Assembly (NCBI RefSeq): GCF_964204645.1
Contig: NC_134030.1
Coordinates: 17,365,110-17,429,109, forward strand
Source of the DNA: Tubulanus polymorphus
Taxonomy: Eukaryota > Nemertea > Palaeonemertea > Tubulaniformes > Tubulanidae
Length of the DNA stretch: 64,000 bases
Direction of reading: 5' to 3'
Made by a program: the position numbers and the translations under genes. Positions within the stretch are counted from its first letter, which is position 1. Every line of letters starts with the position of its first letter. Under the pieces are notes generated by a model, which was given only the letters and a program-made list of their open reading frames with translations, did no database searches and was not told where the DNA came from. This document shows positions 1 through 11,022 of the stretch, piece by piece.

Positions 1-460
1 CCCACTTCCTGCAGGGGCTCCCAAAAAAATAATCTCTCAAAGAACTCATTGAAAAACGAAAATTAAACTATATAACCCCTAAATTGACGAAAAAGAACTT
101 ACCCAAAAGAAAACTAATGCATAAAATCTCCACAATATAAATTTGAAATCCAATCATTCATCTTCTATTTTGGAAACGAATTCTTTGAGAGATTAAAAAT
201 GATCAAAATTTGTGTGAACCCCACAGCTTCCGGTTAGAATTGCATCAGCAGATACGTGTCCAATTCACTACCAACTAAATGAGTCAACGACCTCATGAAA
301 CTAGCATAAATTAAACTGGTGAACTAACTTCACTACGGTCTGCTGAAAGGTCGACAAGGACGAACCAAAACATTAACGCTACAGTTTAAAATCTAACTTT
401 CAATAATAACCAAAAAAAACATAAAGTAAATCATAATGATATCGAGGACTGAAAAACGGA
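1..460. other. Non-coding stretch, probably decayed family B interior
   Basis: AT-rich sequence without a convincing reading frame. It lies immediately downstream, on the minus strand, of a degraded Gag, so it may be the eroded 3' part of that element. I see no protease or reverse transcriptase remnant in it. Confidence 0.4.
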
Positions 461-1133
461 CTACAGGCGGCTCCAACGGAAATAAGGGACTTCAAACTGG
501 TTAACCGAGGGGGCAGTTTTCCTCTTGTTTTCTATGTGTTCCGCCATCCTACCGGCCTCCCTAAAAGTTGCGGGCTGCTGGGCATGCAGATTTCTGGCTT
601 TAAGTTGTTTATGAACGACATTTTCTTTTGATGATCCGAAAACTTTAAGCCAGAGGCCATCCAATCGATATCCTCGGCGAACTGGTCAATCGGTTGCCCC
701 TCTCCCTGTTTCATAGTCGTCAGGGCAGATTCCTTGACTAAAGTTTACGACGTGAGGCTTAAATTTTTTTTATTAAAACCTCCACGGTGTTATCCCATGG
801 GGTCATTATACGTTCACCAGCTGCATCGATCTCTTGGTCGATATGCATATCGTTAAAAAGGACCAAAGCTGGTCCCGACGGAAACCAGAAAATATGTTTC
901 TTTTTATCCTCAGTGGTCCAGCCTTTGAGGTCGGCGAGCCTATCGAATACCCTAAACCATTCCTCTACATTTTGATTATCCCGCCCTGTGAATTTTGGAA
1001 GCAGGCTATAATTGACAAATGCTGCTGCTGAGCCCATCTGCTCCTGAAGCCCGGTCAGCGCCCGCGTGTCTTTGCTGACTGAACTATCAGCCTCCGTACC
1101 CGGATCCCCGTGGGCCCGACTTCGAGTCGTCAT
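461..1133 (-). pseudogene. gag: Family B Gag remnant (gypsy-like capsid)
   Basis: Three minus-strand fragments in different frames together give a Gag related to the complete family A Gag at 39442-40539. The N-terminal piece (759-1133) has LPKFTGRD, VEEWFRVFDRLADLKGW and GPALVLFND, matching family A blocks LPKFTGRD, VSDWFRGFNRLADLRGW and GPALVLFND. Later pieces (532-714 and 461-664) carry LKFSDHQKK and ATFREAGRMAEHIE. At least two frameshifts separate them and no CCHC zinc knuckle is preserved, so it is dead. The role of the family (structural protein of the retroelement particle) is inferred from the family A relative. Confidence 0.75.
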
Positions 1134-1139
1134 TATAAA

Positions 1140-1235
1140 AAAATTTCGTTTCCAATTTCAATTACTATTATTATTAATTCAAATATTATTATTACTCTTA
1201 TTATTAATATTATTATTATTCCTAATATTCTTATG
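1140..1235. repeat. (ATT)n microsatellite
   Basis: Imperfect ATT-rich tract between the family B Gag remnant and the small ORF at 1290-1511. Confidence 0.7.
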
Positions 1236-1289
1236 ACTTATGTCAAGGTTAAAGATCTATCGAAAGATTATCGCATAAAACCTAGAGCT

Positions 1290-1511
1290 TTACGCCCACG
1301 AGGGGTCTTTGAACGCTTTACCCACCACTTCCGCGGTTTCTAAAAGGCAATTTCGAGGGTGCCTTAATTTTGGCCCATTAGCATTTACGATAAATAAAAA
1401 CGTATCGTTGTCACTGGATGTTGCTGCCCAATGGATACCGTGTAAGCCATCTGTAAATACTTCTAAGAGAAAATCATAGGTTTCTTCGGCCTCAATGGCT
1501 TCTTCATCCAT
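1290..1511 (-). CDS. Small acidic ORF in family B leader
   Basis: A 73-residue ORF starting MDEEAIEAEETYDF, between the family B primer-binding site and its Gag. Its position matches the accessory-ORF region of family A, and its acidic start recalls the acidic C-terminal segment of family A ORF3 (EEIDDILSSFLREE), but I cannot align the two convincingly. No known domain is visible. It may be the only open remnant of a longer accessory ORF or a chance frame. Confidence 0.3.
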   Translation of the reverse strand: MDEEAIEAEETYDFLLEVFTDGLHGIHWAATSSDNDTFLFIVNANGPKLRHPRNCLLETAEVVGKAFKDPSWA

Positions 1512-1606
1512 AATTCAGAAATTTGACTATATCGTATTATCGTATTAGAATGAAATTTAGCGTGTTATTTAAATTGGAATTTGAATTAGTTAAATTTTAC
1601 TGGAGT

Positions 1607-1624
1607 TCCCGGGTCTCGGCACTA
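1607..1624 (-). promoter_or_regulatory. Family B primer-binding site (tRNA-Phe-like)
   Basis: Minus-strand TAGTGCCGAGACCCGGGA matches the complement of the eukaryotic tRNA-Phe 3' end (TGGTGCCGAAACCCGGGA) at 16 of 18 positions. It sits three bases inside the inferred LTR end at 1628, which is where an LTR-element minus-strand primer site belongs. Confidence 0.75.
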
Positions 1625-1627
1625 ATA

Positions 1628-2304
1628 TGTTTCGCGGTCCCTTTCTCCCCTGTCGTTCTTCTCTATTGCAAACTCCGGTCCCTGGCGAGAATGTCAACCA
1701 CGAACACAGAAAACCGAAAAGCAAAGAATAAAAAGGAACTCCGGATTTCAATATGATGATACTCAACTTTTATTCCAACAATTAAAACTTAACTTTAATT
1801 TCAATAATTAGTAAAATTCCCTACCTTTAAATTTTGAATTTCGTTGTAAATCCCACACACAAGAAGATACGATTTAACCTGATAGCCGAAAGTTATCCGT
1901 TTTATAATCTTCCTAAGTTCCCCAAATGTGCTTTCTAAAATAGCTGCTCTCTCTCGAGGTGCGGCCCCTTTTTATACGGCTGAGTCCACACCCAAGAAAA
2001 ATTCAGAACCCGGCTTGCTGCCAGCCGTAAAAGGGAACGAGCAACCAACGCAGCACCACGACGCAGAGCTGGGGTCCTGATTCTTAGACTTTTTATTCGC
2101 TGCTTACTTTAACCCAACCCTCGACGTAATGATACTTGCCGGTCTGCTTAAATTCTCAACCGCACCGAGCAGATTATATACTGCTCTACCAACCCTCGAA
2201 TTCATTTATTTTTAAACTTATTCAATGATCACAATTCCCATTATGAACGGTATCTAACTTTGTCGAAACGGTAACATATAATATAAGCCGAAATATCATC
2301 TTTC
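1628..2304 (-). repeat. Family B LTR, proximal part (U5/R side)
   Basis: Closely similar, in reverse orientation, to the sequence at 45251-45878. Shared marks are a TATAAAA-containing promoter, a GC-rich R region and a U5 block containing CCAGGGACC on the minus strand (complement at 1677-1685). The LTR is cut at 2304 by the 6.4-kb inverted-repeat element and resumes at 8685. It is followed on the minus strand by the primer-binding site, so this is the 5' LTR of a truncated element. Confidence 0.75.
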
Positions 2305-2715
2305 AACGCGTTCTCAAATGTTTTGATACTTTCTCAGTTTGTATCAAAAATATTGCCGATTTTTGGTCCTTAAGTCCTGAAAAATGATAAATTTACAGTG
2401 TAAAATCGTACAAACGTGTCATCTATACCTCAAAACACTTTATTTCCTGACCAATTTATGATGTTATGTGTGGGCCATAGACCTCAATATCTGCCTGTGA
2501 TCTCAACTTTCAATTAAGATTACGTAAGCTACTCGTGCCCAAAACGCGGCAGGCGCACAATAGAAAGTTACGCGCAGGGTACTTTTATTGTCGCCGACAT
2601 AGAGGACCGATATTTTGCTAATTGGATTCGGGAGGTTTAAACCTCCCAAGGTCAATTTACTAAAATTGTGACCTTCAGGGAGATTCTACGAAAGGCCGAT
2701 CGTTATCAATTTTGG
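2305..2715 (+). repeat. Left terminal inverted repeat of the 6.4-kb element
   Basis: Pairs with 8268-8680, with clear but imperfect identity. It contains a perfect 18-bp palindrome, GGGAGGTTTAAACCTCCC, at 2630-2647, which is preserved at 8340-8357 in the other end. Confidence 0.75.
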
Positions 2716-5700
2716 TTGAACTTGATACCATAATGCTCGCTGGTTTTAATGTCAAACCATGTAGTCCATATTTGGTAAGTTGTAAATTATGTAAAACCGA
2801 AAGAAAAACCAATTATTGGATCGAGTTTTTCCTAATTACACGAATTACGTGAAATATCTAATAAATGAAATAAATGTATACACAATACCAATAAGAACAA
2901 CCTGATTTGATTCTGTTCAGAATTCATTCCTATATTTTCGTCATAAAAATCGGAGGCAGTATTTCTCATTGATTTTTTCAATAGCGTCATTTCAGCCATG
3001 GACTGTAAAAAAACGTTACTGATTCCGTGGTTAAGCTCGTTTTCGAGTAAAATATTGCATTTGATTCATTTCTCGTTGTGGTTTTGTCAAAGCTATATTT
3101 TCACAGTCCGATCAGTGATACAAATAGCTAGTCAGTTACCAACGGTATAGCCAATAGTCTACAGAACCACCCGAACAGCGAAAATTAGCAAATTGTACCA
3201 GTGATACCAGTTTTTGTCATGATTTTATCGAACATGTCATTCAATAATCGATGTGATCGGGTAAAAACTCGCCCCGTAAAGGTCCCTTTCAGTAAAAATC
3301 CCCTTGTTAAATATACCCCAAGGTAAAGGCCCCAGGTAAAAAACCCGAATAAAGATTTTTCAGTGTCTAGTTGGATGTTCTTTTCTTGTTCCTCTGTATA
3401 CCTGTATACCTTCTCTATCAGATAGAAATGTTGTTAACTGCAACTATCCGTTAATCAAACTGTTGAATTATTTTTGATAATCGGGAGTGATGAAAAGTTA
3501 GGAATGAAAATTAACGGTTTAGCTACTTATATATAGTTTAAAATCATGTGCTCTGCTTTAACAAATGCACTGTTTTATCTAAAAATATTATCTGACCCGA
3601 GTGCCTCAATCACAGTCCATCTCACTGATTACTTCATCACAAATAATCACCAGCCATTGAAATGTTTAATCCTCATACAATACAATACAATTATCTCAAA
3701 TCTAAATTTCATGAGATAAATGCCCCTAGATTTCATAGGTTTTATTCCAACTGTTGCGACAGTCATATCAAAACTGGACCATTCATATCAATAGACGTTA
3801 AACTGGACTGTTAATATATGAAAAGTCTTTAAGGCCATATCATATATCTGAAGTGCGCTATGTTTTGCCTTGCAGTAATAATTTGATTTGTCACATGATT
3901 ACTCCATATCTTCATATAATTTCCAAATAAACGAATACATTTCCATTGTTATGTTAAATGACATCAGCAAAAGCAAATAGACACAAACTACTACACTACT
4001 GTGTTTAGGATGGTTTAAGAGATTGGACGCCGATTGATACGAAAAGTAGATTTCATGCAATCATTTTCTTTCTTTAAAATCGTTGCGAATTAACGCGCGA
4101 GTGTTCGACTCTGGACGAACGGTTAATAGAATTTTATCGGGTTAGTCTTTCTATAGCCGACTAGCTATTGAATACCAGTGATTAAGCCATAAGTAAATAA
4201 AGAAGTTACTTGGGATGTTTAATCAATTGATGACAATGTACAAGTAAAACTAGGCCTATGAGACACCCGTAATGTAAAATGATATCATGCAAGATATTCA
4301 TATAAGCGTATTTTAGTCCTGATTTGAATGAATGTACCCACATTTTAGGCAATGAATCGAGACTTGGTTTTATCCCATAGCGTCAGCGCTAGTACATGCT
4401 TGAGATGAGATTGTTGGTTTATATTTTGAACTCTGTAAAGAAGTTTTGTACATTTAAGCGTGAATGACGCACTGTGATGAACTATGTACGAAATAACATA
4501 TTAAATTCAATGAAAGAATCTTAATGTTCCAAAAGGAATATAAGTGTAGTTAAGATTAATAGTTGTTTTTTTTTCTTAATGAAAACCGATGATATAAAAT
4601 AATTTAGCTTATTATCCCCAAAGTAAAAATCCCCCGGTAAAATATTCCCAATATTTGATTTAACTAACATAAAATCAACACAATTTATTATGTTCAAAAA
4701 AACTCAACTCATAGATTCAAGATTTTATTGCACTTCTTTTAACTGAAGATGATAGTAATGATGTATAGATGTATAATATGATGAACGAACGTTTGATGAG
4801 GAATAACTACTGTGGTTAGATACAATTCTCATTCTTAGGATACGAATCGGTTGATTGAATTCGGTCGTTGAAACTACTGGCTAATTTACAGTGGTCACTA
4901 TTGAAACGATTAATTGAAGTGCCCTTGAAATCAAGATAGATTCCTGTTGCGTAAATTAACTAATTTTTAAGCGACCACCTTCTATTGTCGGTATTCGGTT
5001 AGCTCTTGGTTAGCCAGAGGTTTTACCATACAGACTCGGACTAGATGATTGAATTAAATCTTTGAATCAAAATATTGTCACTGGAGTAAATATATATTCC
5101 TTATTACACTTTCAGCAGTGATCATATTTTACATGTAAATTGAAGGTATTACTGTCATCTAAAGTTAATAAGGGATTAGAATCGCAAAATTTAAGTTGTT
5201 CAAAACCAACATGAAAATGAGAAGAAAATACACAATATCCGTGTATGGTGAATAACGAGACAAATCCCACAATGAATTCAGCTAAAAATCAAATGTTCTA
5301 CGAGCAATGTTTCGGCTAATGCTATTAGCCATCATCAGGCCCCCGTCAACATGAAAATATTGATACGTAAATCGAATCCATATCATAAGCATACTATACC
5401 ACAAGTTAAAAAGAGTTATTTAGTTCGAATTAAAATATAGTATGAATAAGAATATGAAAAGATAGTATGAATAAAAAGTTCATTAATTTCATTTATTCTA
5501 TGAATTTATTTAAAGATTTATTTCATCAAAAGAGATCAATGCACAGTTAAATATATTGCAGTTGTATTGTGGATGAATATGTTTGAATAAATATCGTGCT
5601 TTCAAATGTTCTTGAAAAATCGCCAAGTGAGGATTTTACCTAGATTTTACCCCAGGCCCTAAATCCAGTAGGTTTATGGCGAAAGGTTAAGATTAGGAAT

Positions 5701-8267
5701 GTATTAGCAATATGATTTTTTGAAACAGTATTTTGTCTCCCGATGATTTGATTTGCAGGTCAGACTTATTGTTGACCAAAGTTCTTAAAGTGAATCGCTT
5801 TAAAGTAATAAATATCAATGAAACAATATCATAAATTTTGAAGTGAGTTATTTTGTAATAATCCAATTTAAGTGCACTCCGATGCATGCTAAATTCTTAT
5901 AAATTCATTTATAAATTCAATTTATACATTTTCCCTCCTCACTTGTAATTATATATTAGTTTTACTAATGAACATAACAGTGACTTGTGCCTAATGTCAA
6001 TAAGCAGCGATTGGGTGCCGCCTTTCTGTGTTAATCTATCACGAAAGATTTAACTCGATTAGAGCCGCTGAATACGTATTTCTTTGCAGCCTAGAGTTTA
6101 TGCATACATGTTCTAAATCAAGACAATATGCTCTATATCAGAGCCTATACTAAAGCATGCACTCATAATTCGTTGAAGAGTCCGAGGCTTAATTGTGAGA
6201 GTTGTTATACAATGAGTAATTAAATGGTGGGATTACAATGGGAGAGATCATTTCATCAGCCACATCGTTGCCCCAGGGAGTTAGTTATATTCGTTATAGC
6301 CAAAATACCTTGACCATGGACTCTAAAACGTCCATGACTTGACAGAATATAGAAATTTGCCCAGAAAAAGTTATGCATATTCCAACAAAAAAAGAATCAA
6401 TAAAGACTTATATTACTTGAATTTAAATGAAGAGACGAGTAGTACTTTAAAGGTTAACTATTTATTTCGACGCACGAGCTTTCGCTTCTGATGTATAGAA
6501 GCTTCAATGAGTGAATTATTAGAATTGGTACATTTAGTAAATTCCGGAAACAAAACCTAGTCTTAAGAACTACCATTAACCAAGTTTCAAAGAATTTTGT
6601 TCCCTTATGATATTGAATGGTGTGAAATTGAAGTGTCCCTAATGATATATCTTTATGTAAGTTCAACTAACTTACCCAGTTAGTGATGATAGTTGAATAA
6701 TTAACAAAATAATGGTTGGAATATCGTTTAGGACAAATTAGGATTTTACCGGATAAGTTTTTTCCTAATAGGCTACCTTTTTGAAGAGCATGTATCCTGA
6801 GATACGTATACAAAAATTCGTTTGACGCTAAATGCAGAGTTTTCACGGTAGAATATATTTGGACATCAATTAATCACGTGAAGGAGATGAAATGACAATT
6901 TGTCACTGCTGAGCTTATTTTCCTTCACTGAACTTTTTCTAAGTTTTTTCAATATTCTCTAATCCGACATTATATACGCTGCGTACTAACTGTACACAAT
7001 TTCGGGTTTGGGTTGTTTTTGGAAAAAACAGATTCCCAGAAAATTGTAATTTTTGGGTTCTTGAAAACGGTCAATATGTTATAGCAGGTTAATGTATAAA
7101 CCGCATAGAATAGCTACAATAAACAAAATGTATCCAGGAAAATATATATTTCAGAACACGATCGATTTCACTGAATTTAGCCTCATCATGTAGGATAAAA
7201 TGAACTTCTGTTGATATTGCGATTGTGCTGTCGTTAGCTGTCGCATAGCTTATTCGAATCGCTATCGAAAGTAACAAAACAATGGTCACATGTGTCAATG
7301 AACTTATCGCTATTCGAAGTAATGGGCGTATTGAAAAATTTCTCAAGCACTTCGAATTTCCGATTGCTTAATCGCCAAATTTGCATTCGAAATATTAAGC
7401 CAATCTATTCTAATTCATACCTGGTCGTGTTATAAGCAATTCAAGCGTTTAGTTTGTACTTTAAAATAGAATGAAATAGATTTATTGATGAAATACAAAA
7501 CAAGTCAAACAAACTCAACTAACTGACTACTGCTGAGTTATATATATTTGATGAAAGAACATATTCTAGTTACTGACATTGGCTCGCACCTTGATTATTG
7601 TCTAAGTTGTACTATAACTTACATGCCAATGGATGTTTGCATGCGCCTCTCTGATTGGCTAGAATCCTTGCATTCGATAGAAACTGCCGGCATCAGTGAA
7701 CTAACGGGGAAATTAGAATTGTATGTTTGACCACGGATTCTTCTTTATTGAGTCCATGGTTTTGGCTCTGGTTTTATCGTGAGTTTGATTAACGTACATT
7801 GTAGAGAACAATGGTGGGGATTCGAATAACGTGCATCCTTTATTCAGAAAGAGTATCATTACGTATATACATATAGAAATTAATACAATAACTTTAATCA
7901 GAATTATCTCATCACGCAGAACCAGTGAAATAGCCGTTGTAAAGCCGCAAAGTAAATTGAATGAAATTGACATAATGTCAACGTCTTACGGTCAACAAAT
8001 GAAACATATAGTACAATAATGAACGAATCAATGAGTAGTGCTCACGCATTTGTTTCCATTTCATAAGAATCAATTCCAAACAGATGAATCAGATTCGAAT
8101 TTTTGCTTCTTCGTTATGCAAAGTTTTTTTTTTATACCAGGGACTCTTAAACGATTTAGGTTTTAGAGTCCATGGTTATATGAATATCTTATGATTTCTC
8201 AACTTTCATCAAATACTTAGGAATGCCATTGAAAGATTTTCAACCATTAAACGTTTGGGTAAAAAGT
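2716..8267. other. Interior of the 6.4-kb element, no recognisable gene
   Basis: AT-rich, only short ORFs (all under about 90 residues) without recognisable domains. It holds short internal repeats: a 17-bp segment ACCATGGACTCTAAAAC near 6313 returns inverted near 8161, with partial copies near 2996 and 7753; GTAAAAATCCCC-like motifs cluster near 3290 and 4622. A hammerhead-like motif lies at 5309-5338. No transposase, helicase or polymerase is visible. Confidence 0.5.
5309..5338 (-). ncRNA. Hammerhead-ribozyme-like core
   Basis: On the minus strand CTGATGA is followed by a perfect 7-bp stem (GGCTAAT / ATTAGCC, loop AGC) and then GAAAC, the order of a hammerhead catalytic core (C-domain, stem II, GAAA). 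Such motifs are known in Penelope-like elements and retrozymes. A possible GTA cleavage triplet follows about 10 nt later, but flanking stem I pairs poorly, so this copy may be inactive or only a remnant of a Penelope-type terminus. Confidence 0.4.
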
Positions 8268-8680
8268 TCTGCTAAATTTGATTACCATCGGCTATTTAGA
8301 TAATCTCCACGAAGGTCACAATTTTAGTGATTTGACCTTGGGAGGTTTAAACCTCCCGAATCCAATTTGCGAAATATCGGTCCTCTTTGTCGGCGGTAAT
8401 GAAAGAATACATAGAGCGAAGTTTCTATTGTGCGCCGGCCGCATTTTGTTCACGAATAGCTTACGTAATAAATTGAAAGTCGAGATCACAGGCGGATATA
8501 GCGCTCTATGGCCCACGCTCAATTCATAAACTGGTCCGCAAATAAAGTGTTTAGAAGTATAATTGACACGTTTGTACGATTTTGCGCTGTAAATTTATCA
8601 TTTTTCAGGACTCAATGACCAGAAATTGGCAATATTTTTGATACAAACTGAGAAAGTATCAAAACATTTGGGAACGTGTT
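8268..8680 (-). repeat. Right terminal inverted repeat of the 6.4-kb element
   Basis: Inverted counterpart of 2305-2715, with the conserved 18-bp palindrome at 8340-8357. A short ORF (8278-8529) crosses it but has no recognisable domain and is not open in the other end, so I treat it as chance. Confidence 0.75.
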
Positions 8681-8684
8681 TTTC

Positions 8685-8765
8685 TTATTTATCTTCTTAT
8701 TTCATGATTAGTACATGTAAATTTAAACACACAAACTTATATTTATTAAGATAATAAAACTCTTT
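8685..8765 (-). repeat. Family B LTR, distal part
   Basis: Continues the LTR interrupted at 2304. The stretch through TTTAAACACACAAACT and AATAATAAAACTCTTTAATATT matches the reverse complement of about 35930-36030. The LTR 5' terminus is uncertain because no clean TG boundary is shared. Confidence 0.65.
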
Positions 8766-9583
8766 AATATTATTCTTTTCGTTTTTTTATTACATCGTTT
8801 GTGCCAGATTAAAAATTCTTTAAGAAATCCTCCTTTTCAGCAACGGCAACAGAATGCGAACATAATTAGTGAAATTTGTACTGCGGGCACGTAGACGTAA
8901 ATTTGTTCCGTTGTAAATAGAAGTTTAGCTGATTGTTTATATCTGGACTTTCACCAACTAGGCCTAAACTAGATTGGGTTATTTTGACTTGGTGCATCGG
9001 AAATATGATCATCAAAACTAAGAACATAGTCAGCCTTTATCCAAATCCATTTCAAAACTGCTTCATTAGTCTTGACTGAGTAGAAAGATTTAACTTCGTT
9101 AAATGATACTGAAAAGGAATGGGTACCAGAGGTACCATCAATATCAGATGGAGAATTAAGCAATTCGTGCATACTTACACAATTTGCTTTCTTCAAAATC
9201 TGTTTTCTTATTGGTCAATGCTTTTGTCAAAGAAGGAAGGGTATATAAAATATGTTTGAACTCATCTCTAACTTTTATACTTTCACCGGCATATGCCAAA
9301 GCTACGAATGTTATCTCTTTCATATAATTTCGGAAGAGTATCCAGATAGTTAAATAATAATAAGAACGCAACTATCACAATCTTCATGATGATAATGAGT
9401 TTATTTACATTTTCATACGTTTCGATCGATTTCGACTCATCTCTTCGAGTCCTTTTCAAGAAATGACATGAAAAGATACAAACTATGTATAGTATACTGT
9501 TACTAATTACAGAGAATATCATGCAGGCGTGAAGTGGCCTAGTTTACAAAGTACAAATGGATTATAAACATATCAAAATGCGT
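8766..9583. other. Unassigned sequence before the Penelope-like fragment
   Basis: AT-rich, short overlapping minus-strand ORFs (8969-9196, 9156-9371, 9283-9522) with isoleucine/leucine-rich composition and no recognisable domain. I see no RNA gene or clear repeat here. Confidence 0.3.
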
Positions 9584-10105
9584 TCAGTAAAAATGAGATA
9601 CCATGTGTGGAGAGTTGTTAGTTAATACTTGGTTTTTGGATTTTTTATATAATGCCTCTTTGATGGTGATTTCAAAGTCATTTTTTCCAGAATCCACGAT
9701 TGAAAAGTTGTTTTTTAAAGAAAAATTTGATGCACAATTTTTACATGATGTTAAATGTTCCTTAATTGCTGAAGGCGAAGTTCCATGCTCCTCTACCCTT
9801 GTGGCCAAATGTCGCATCGTTTTACCAATGTATGTGTTATTTGCATCACGCAAACATTTGAATTTATAAATTACATTGGCCAACAAGGGTGAAGGAGTAT
9901 GGGACTTGAGTGAAAAGTAGTTCCTAATTTTGAAAGAAGTAAAGACAATACGAATATCCACGTTGTAATATTGTTTGAATAGACTCTTGAGTTTTCTGCT
10001 AAATATAATTGAAGGGAGGCCTATGTAAGGAACGAAAAAAAGTGTTTCGACCTTATCTTCCCTGACCATACTAGCGGGAGTATCTTCACTACATTTACTA
10101 TTCAA
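9584..10105 (-). pseudogene. Penelope-like element C-terminus with GIY-YIG endonuclease
   Basis: A 173-residue ORF. Around residues 76-112 it has VIYKFKCLRDANNTYIGKT followed by RHLATRVEEH, the order of a GIY-YIG nuclease: a degenerate first motif, then YIGKT and a catalytic-type Arg/Glu helix. It also has Cys pairs typical of Penelope-like elements (CLRD, TSCKNC). In these retroelements the domain nicks target DNA for reverse transcription. The RT domain that should precede it is absent, so this is a 5'-truncated fragment, as is common for the class. The upstream end runs into an inverted duplication at 10083-10172. Confidence 0.75.
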
Positions 10106-10172
10106 AAATCTTCTGTCTTAGAAGATTTGTTTAATTCGTGTCTTAGAAGATTTTTGAATAGTAAATGTAGTG
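10083..10172. repeat. Inverted duplication of Penelope-like sequence
   Basis: ACTACATTTACTATTCAAAA and the following TCTTCT segment recur inverted about 40 bases later, forming a near-perfect hairpin. On both strands it reads into the same peptide, NSKCSEDTP on minus and NSKCSDDTP on plus, so two Penelope-like fragments sit head to head. Confidence 0.75.
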
Positions 10173-10288
10173 ATGATACTCCGAAATTCCCTATTAAAAA
10201 GAAAATCCCTACCAGTGAGTTTGGATTCATAATAGACGACAAAATTATTGTCAAAAAGTTTAAGCGTGATACGCCAAATCATGTGTGA
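10136..10288 (+). pseudogene. Second Penelope-like fragment, opposite strand
   Basis: Plus-strand frame reading SCLRRFLNSKCSDDTP, then a lysine-rich run and FGFIIDDKIIVKKFKRDTP, ending at a stop at 10286. The start matches the minus-strand ORF across the inverted repeat, so the same protein is present in both orientations. Only about 50 codons survive. It probably derives from the linker between the RT and GIY-YIG domains (inference). Confidence 0.5.
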
Positions 10289-10411
10289 AATTTGACATAA
10301 TGTGCTGATCGTGAACTTGAGACCATAATTTAGTAGCGCTGTGGACCAAATTATCCGTCTACATAATTCCGTGATTTTTAAAGAAGTGGTATTTTTGTGA
10401 GATTTTGGATC

Positions 10412-11022
10412 CGGTACTCGAAAAACGCCTAATGAAATACACCGAATCGGAAAACGCATAACGCCTAATTCCTAGAAAATGACCTAATTTCGTAATTGCA
10501 CCATCTACTGAGACTCACAATCCAACTCATCAACGGAACAGTTTGAAAATACATGTGTTTTACGCTTCACGAAACAAGACTAGTACTCTTATAAACTTCA
10601 TTATAGGATGATGATAGAATGTCCGCAGTGCAAGCGATTAATTACATAACGCCATAGAAGTGTAAACTGAAGCAGTTTACACTTCTATGATAACACGAAA
10701 ACAAACGCCGCGGTTATAAACCGGCTTTCTTGAATTTTGAAACCGGAATGCATAAATATGGTACAACCTACGCTCGTAGGTACAACGCACACAAAGACTG
10801 ATAAAATAGCCTTTCTCAAAATTATCCTCCAAAACTGTTCACAACCACGCTAATGTGAACCTACCGAACCAATGAGAGACTAAATAATGTCCAGCCCCTG
10901 AACTTCCTTGAACAAAAGATAATAAACTATATGTTCCATATAAAAATATGATGTCTTTTATTATCATATATGTTATGCGTTTTCCGATTCGGTGTTTTTC
11001 ATTAGGCGTTTTTCGAATACCG
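10412..11022. mobile_element. Fold-back / MITE-like element
   Basis: About 50 bp at 10412-10462 (CGGTACTCGAAAAACGCC...) recurs inverted at 10973-11022 with few mismatches. A perfect 37-nt hairpin (17-bp arms, 3-nt loop) lies inside at 10653-10689, CATAGAAGTGTAAACTG and its complement. No target duplication is obvious and there is no coding capacity, so the superfamily is unknown. Confidence 0.65.

Larger units (their letters stand above)
2305..8680. mobile_element. 6.4-kb element with ~410-bp inverted ends, TTTC duplication
   Basis: The sequence at 2305-2715 returns in inverted orientation at about 8268-8680. The ends read AACGCGTTC and, inverted, AACACGTTC. TTTC flanks both sides (2301-2304 and 8681-8684). 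The uninterrupted family B LTR near 36020-36030 carries this site once (AAGAAAGATGATATTTCGG), so it is an empty-site control that fixes the boundaries. No transposase ORF is visible inside, so the copy looks non-autonomous. A 4-bp duplication fits several DNA-transposon superfamilies (for example Sola or Academ-type); I cannot assign one. Confidence 0.8.

Noticed and set aside
7089-7346. Hydrophobic 85-residue ORF in the 6.4-kb element as a membrane gene
   Set aside because: AT-rich low-complexity frame with no conserved motif or second copy.
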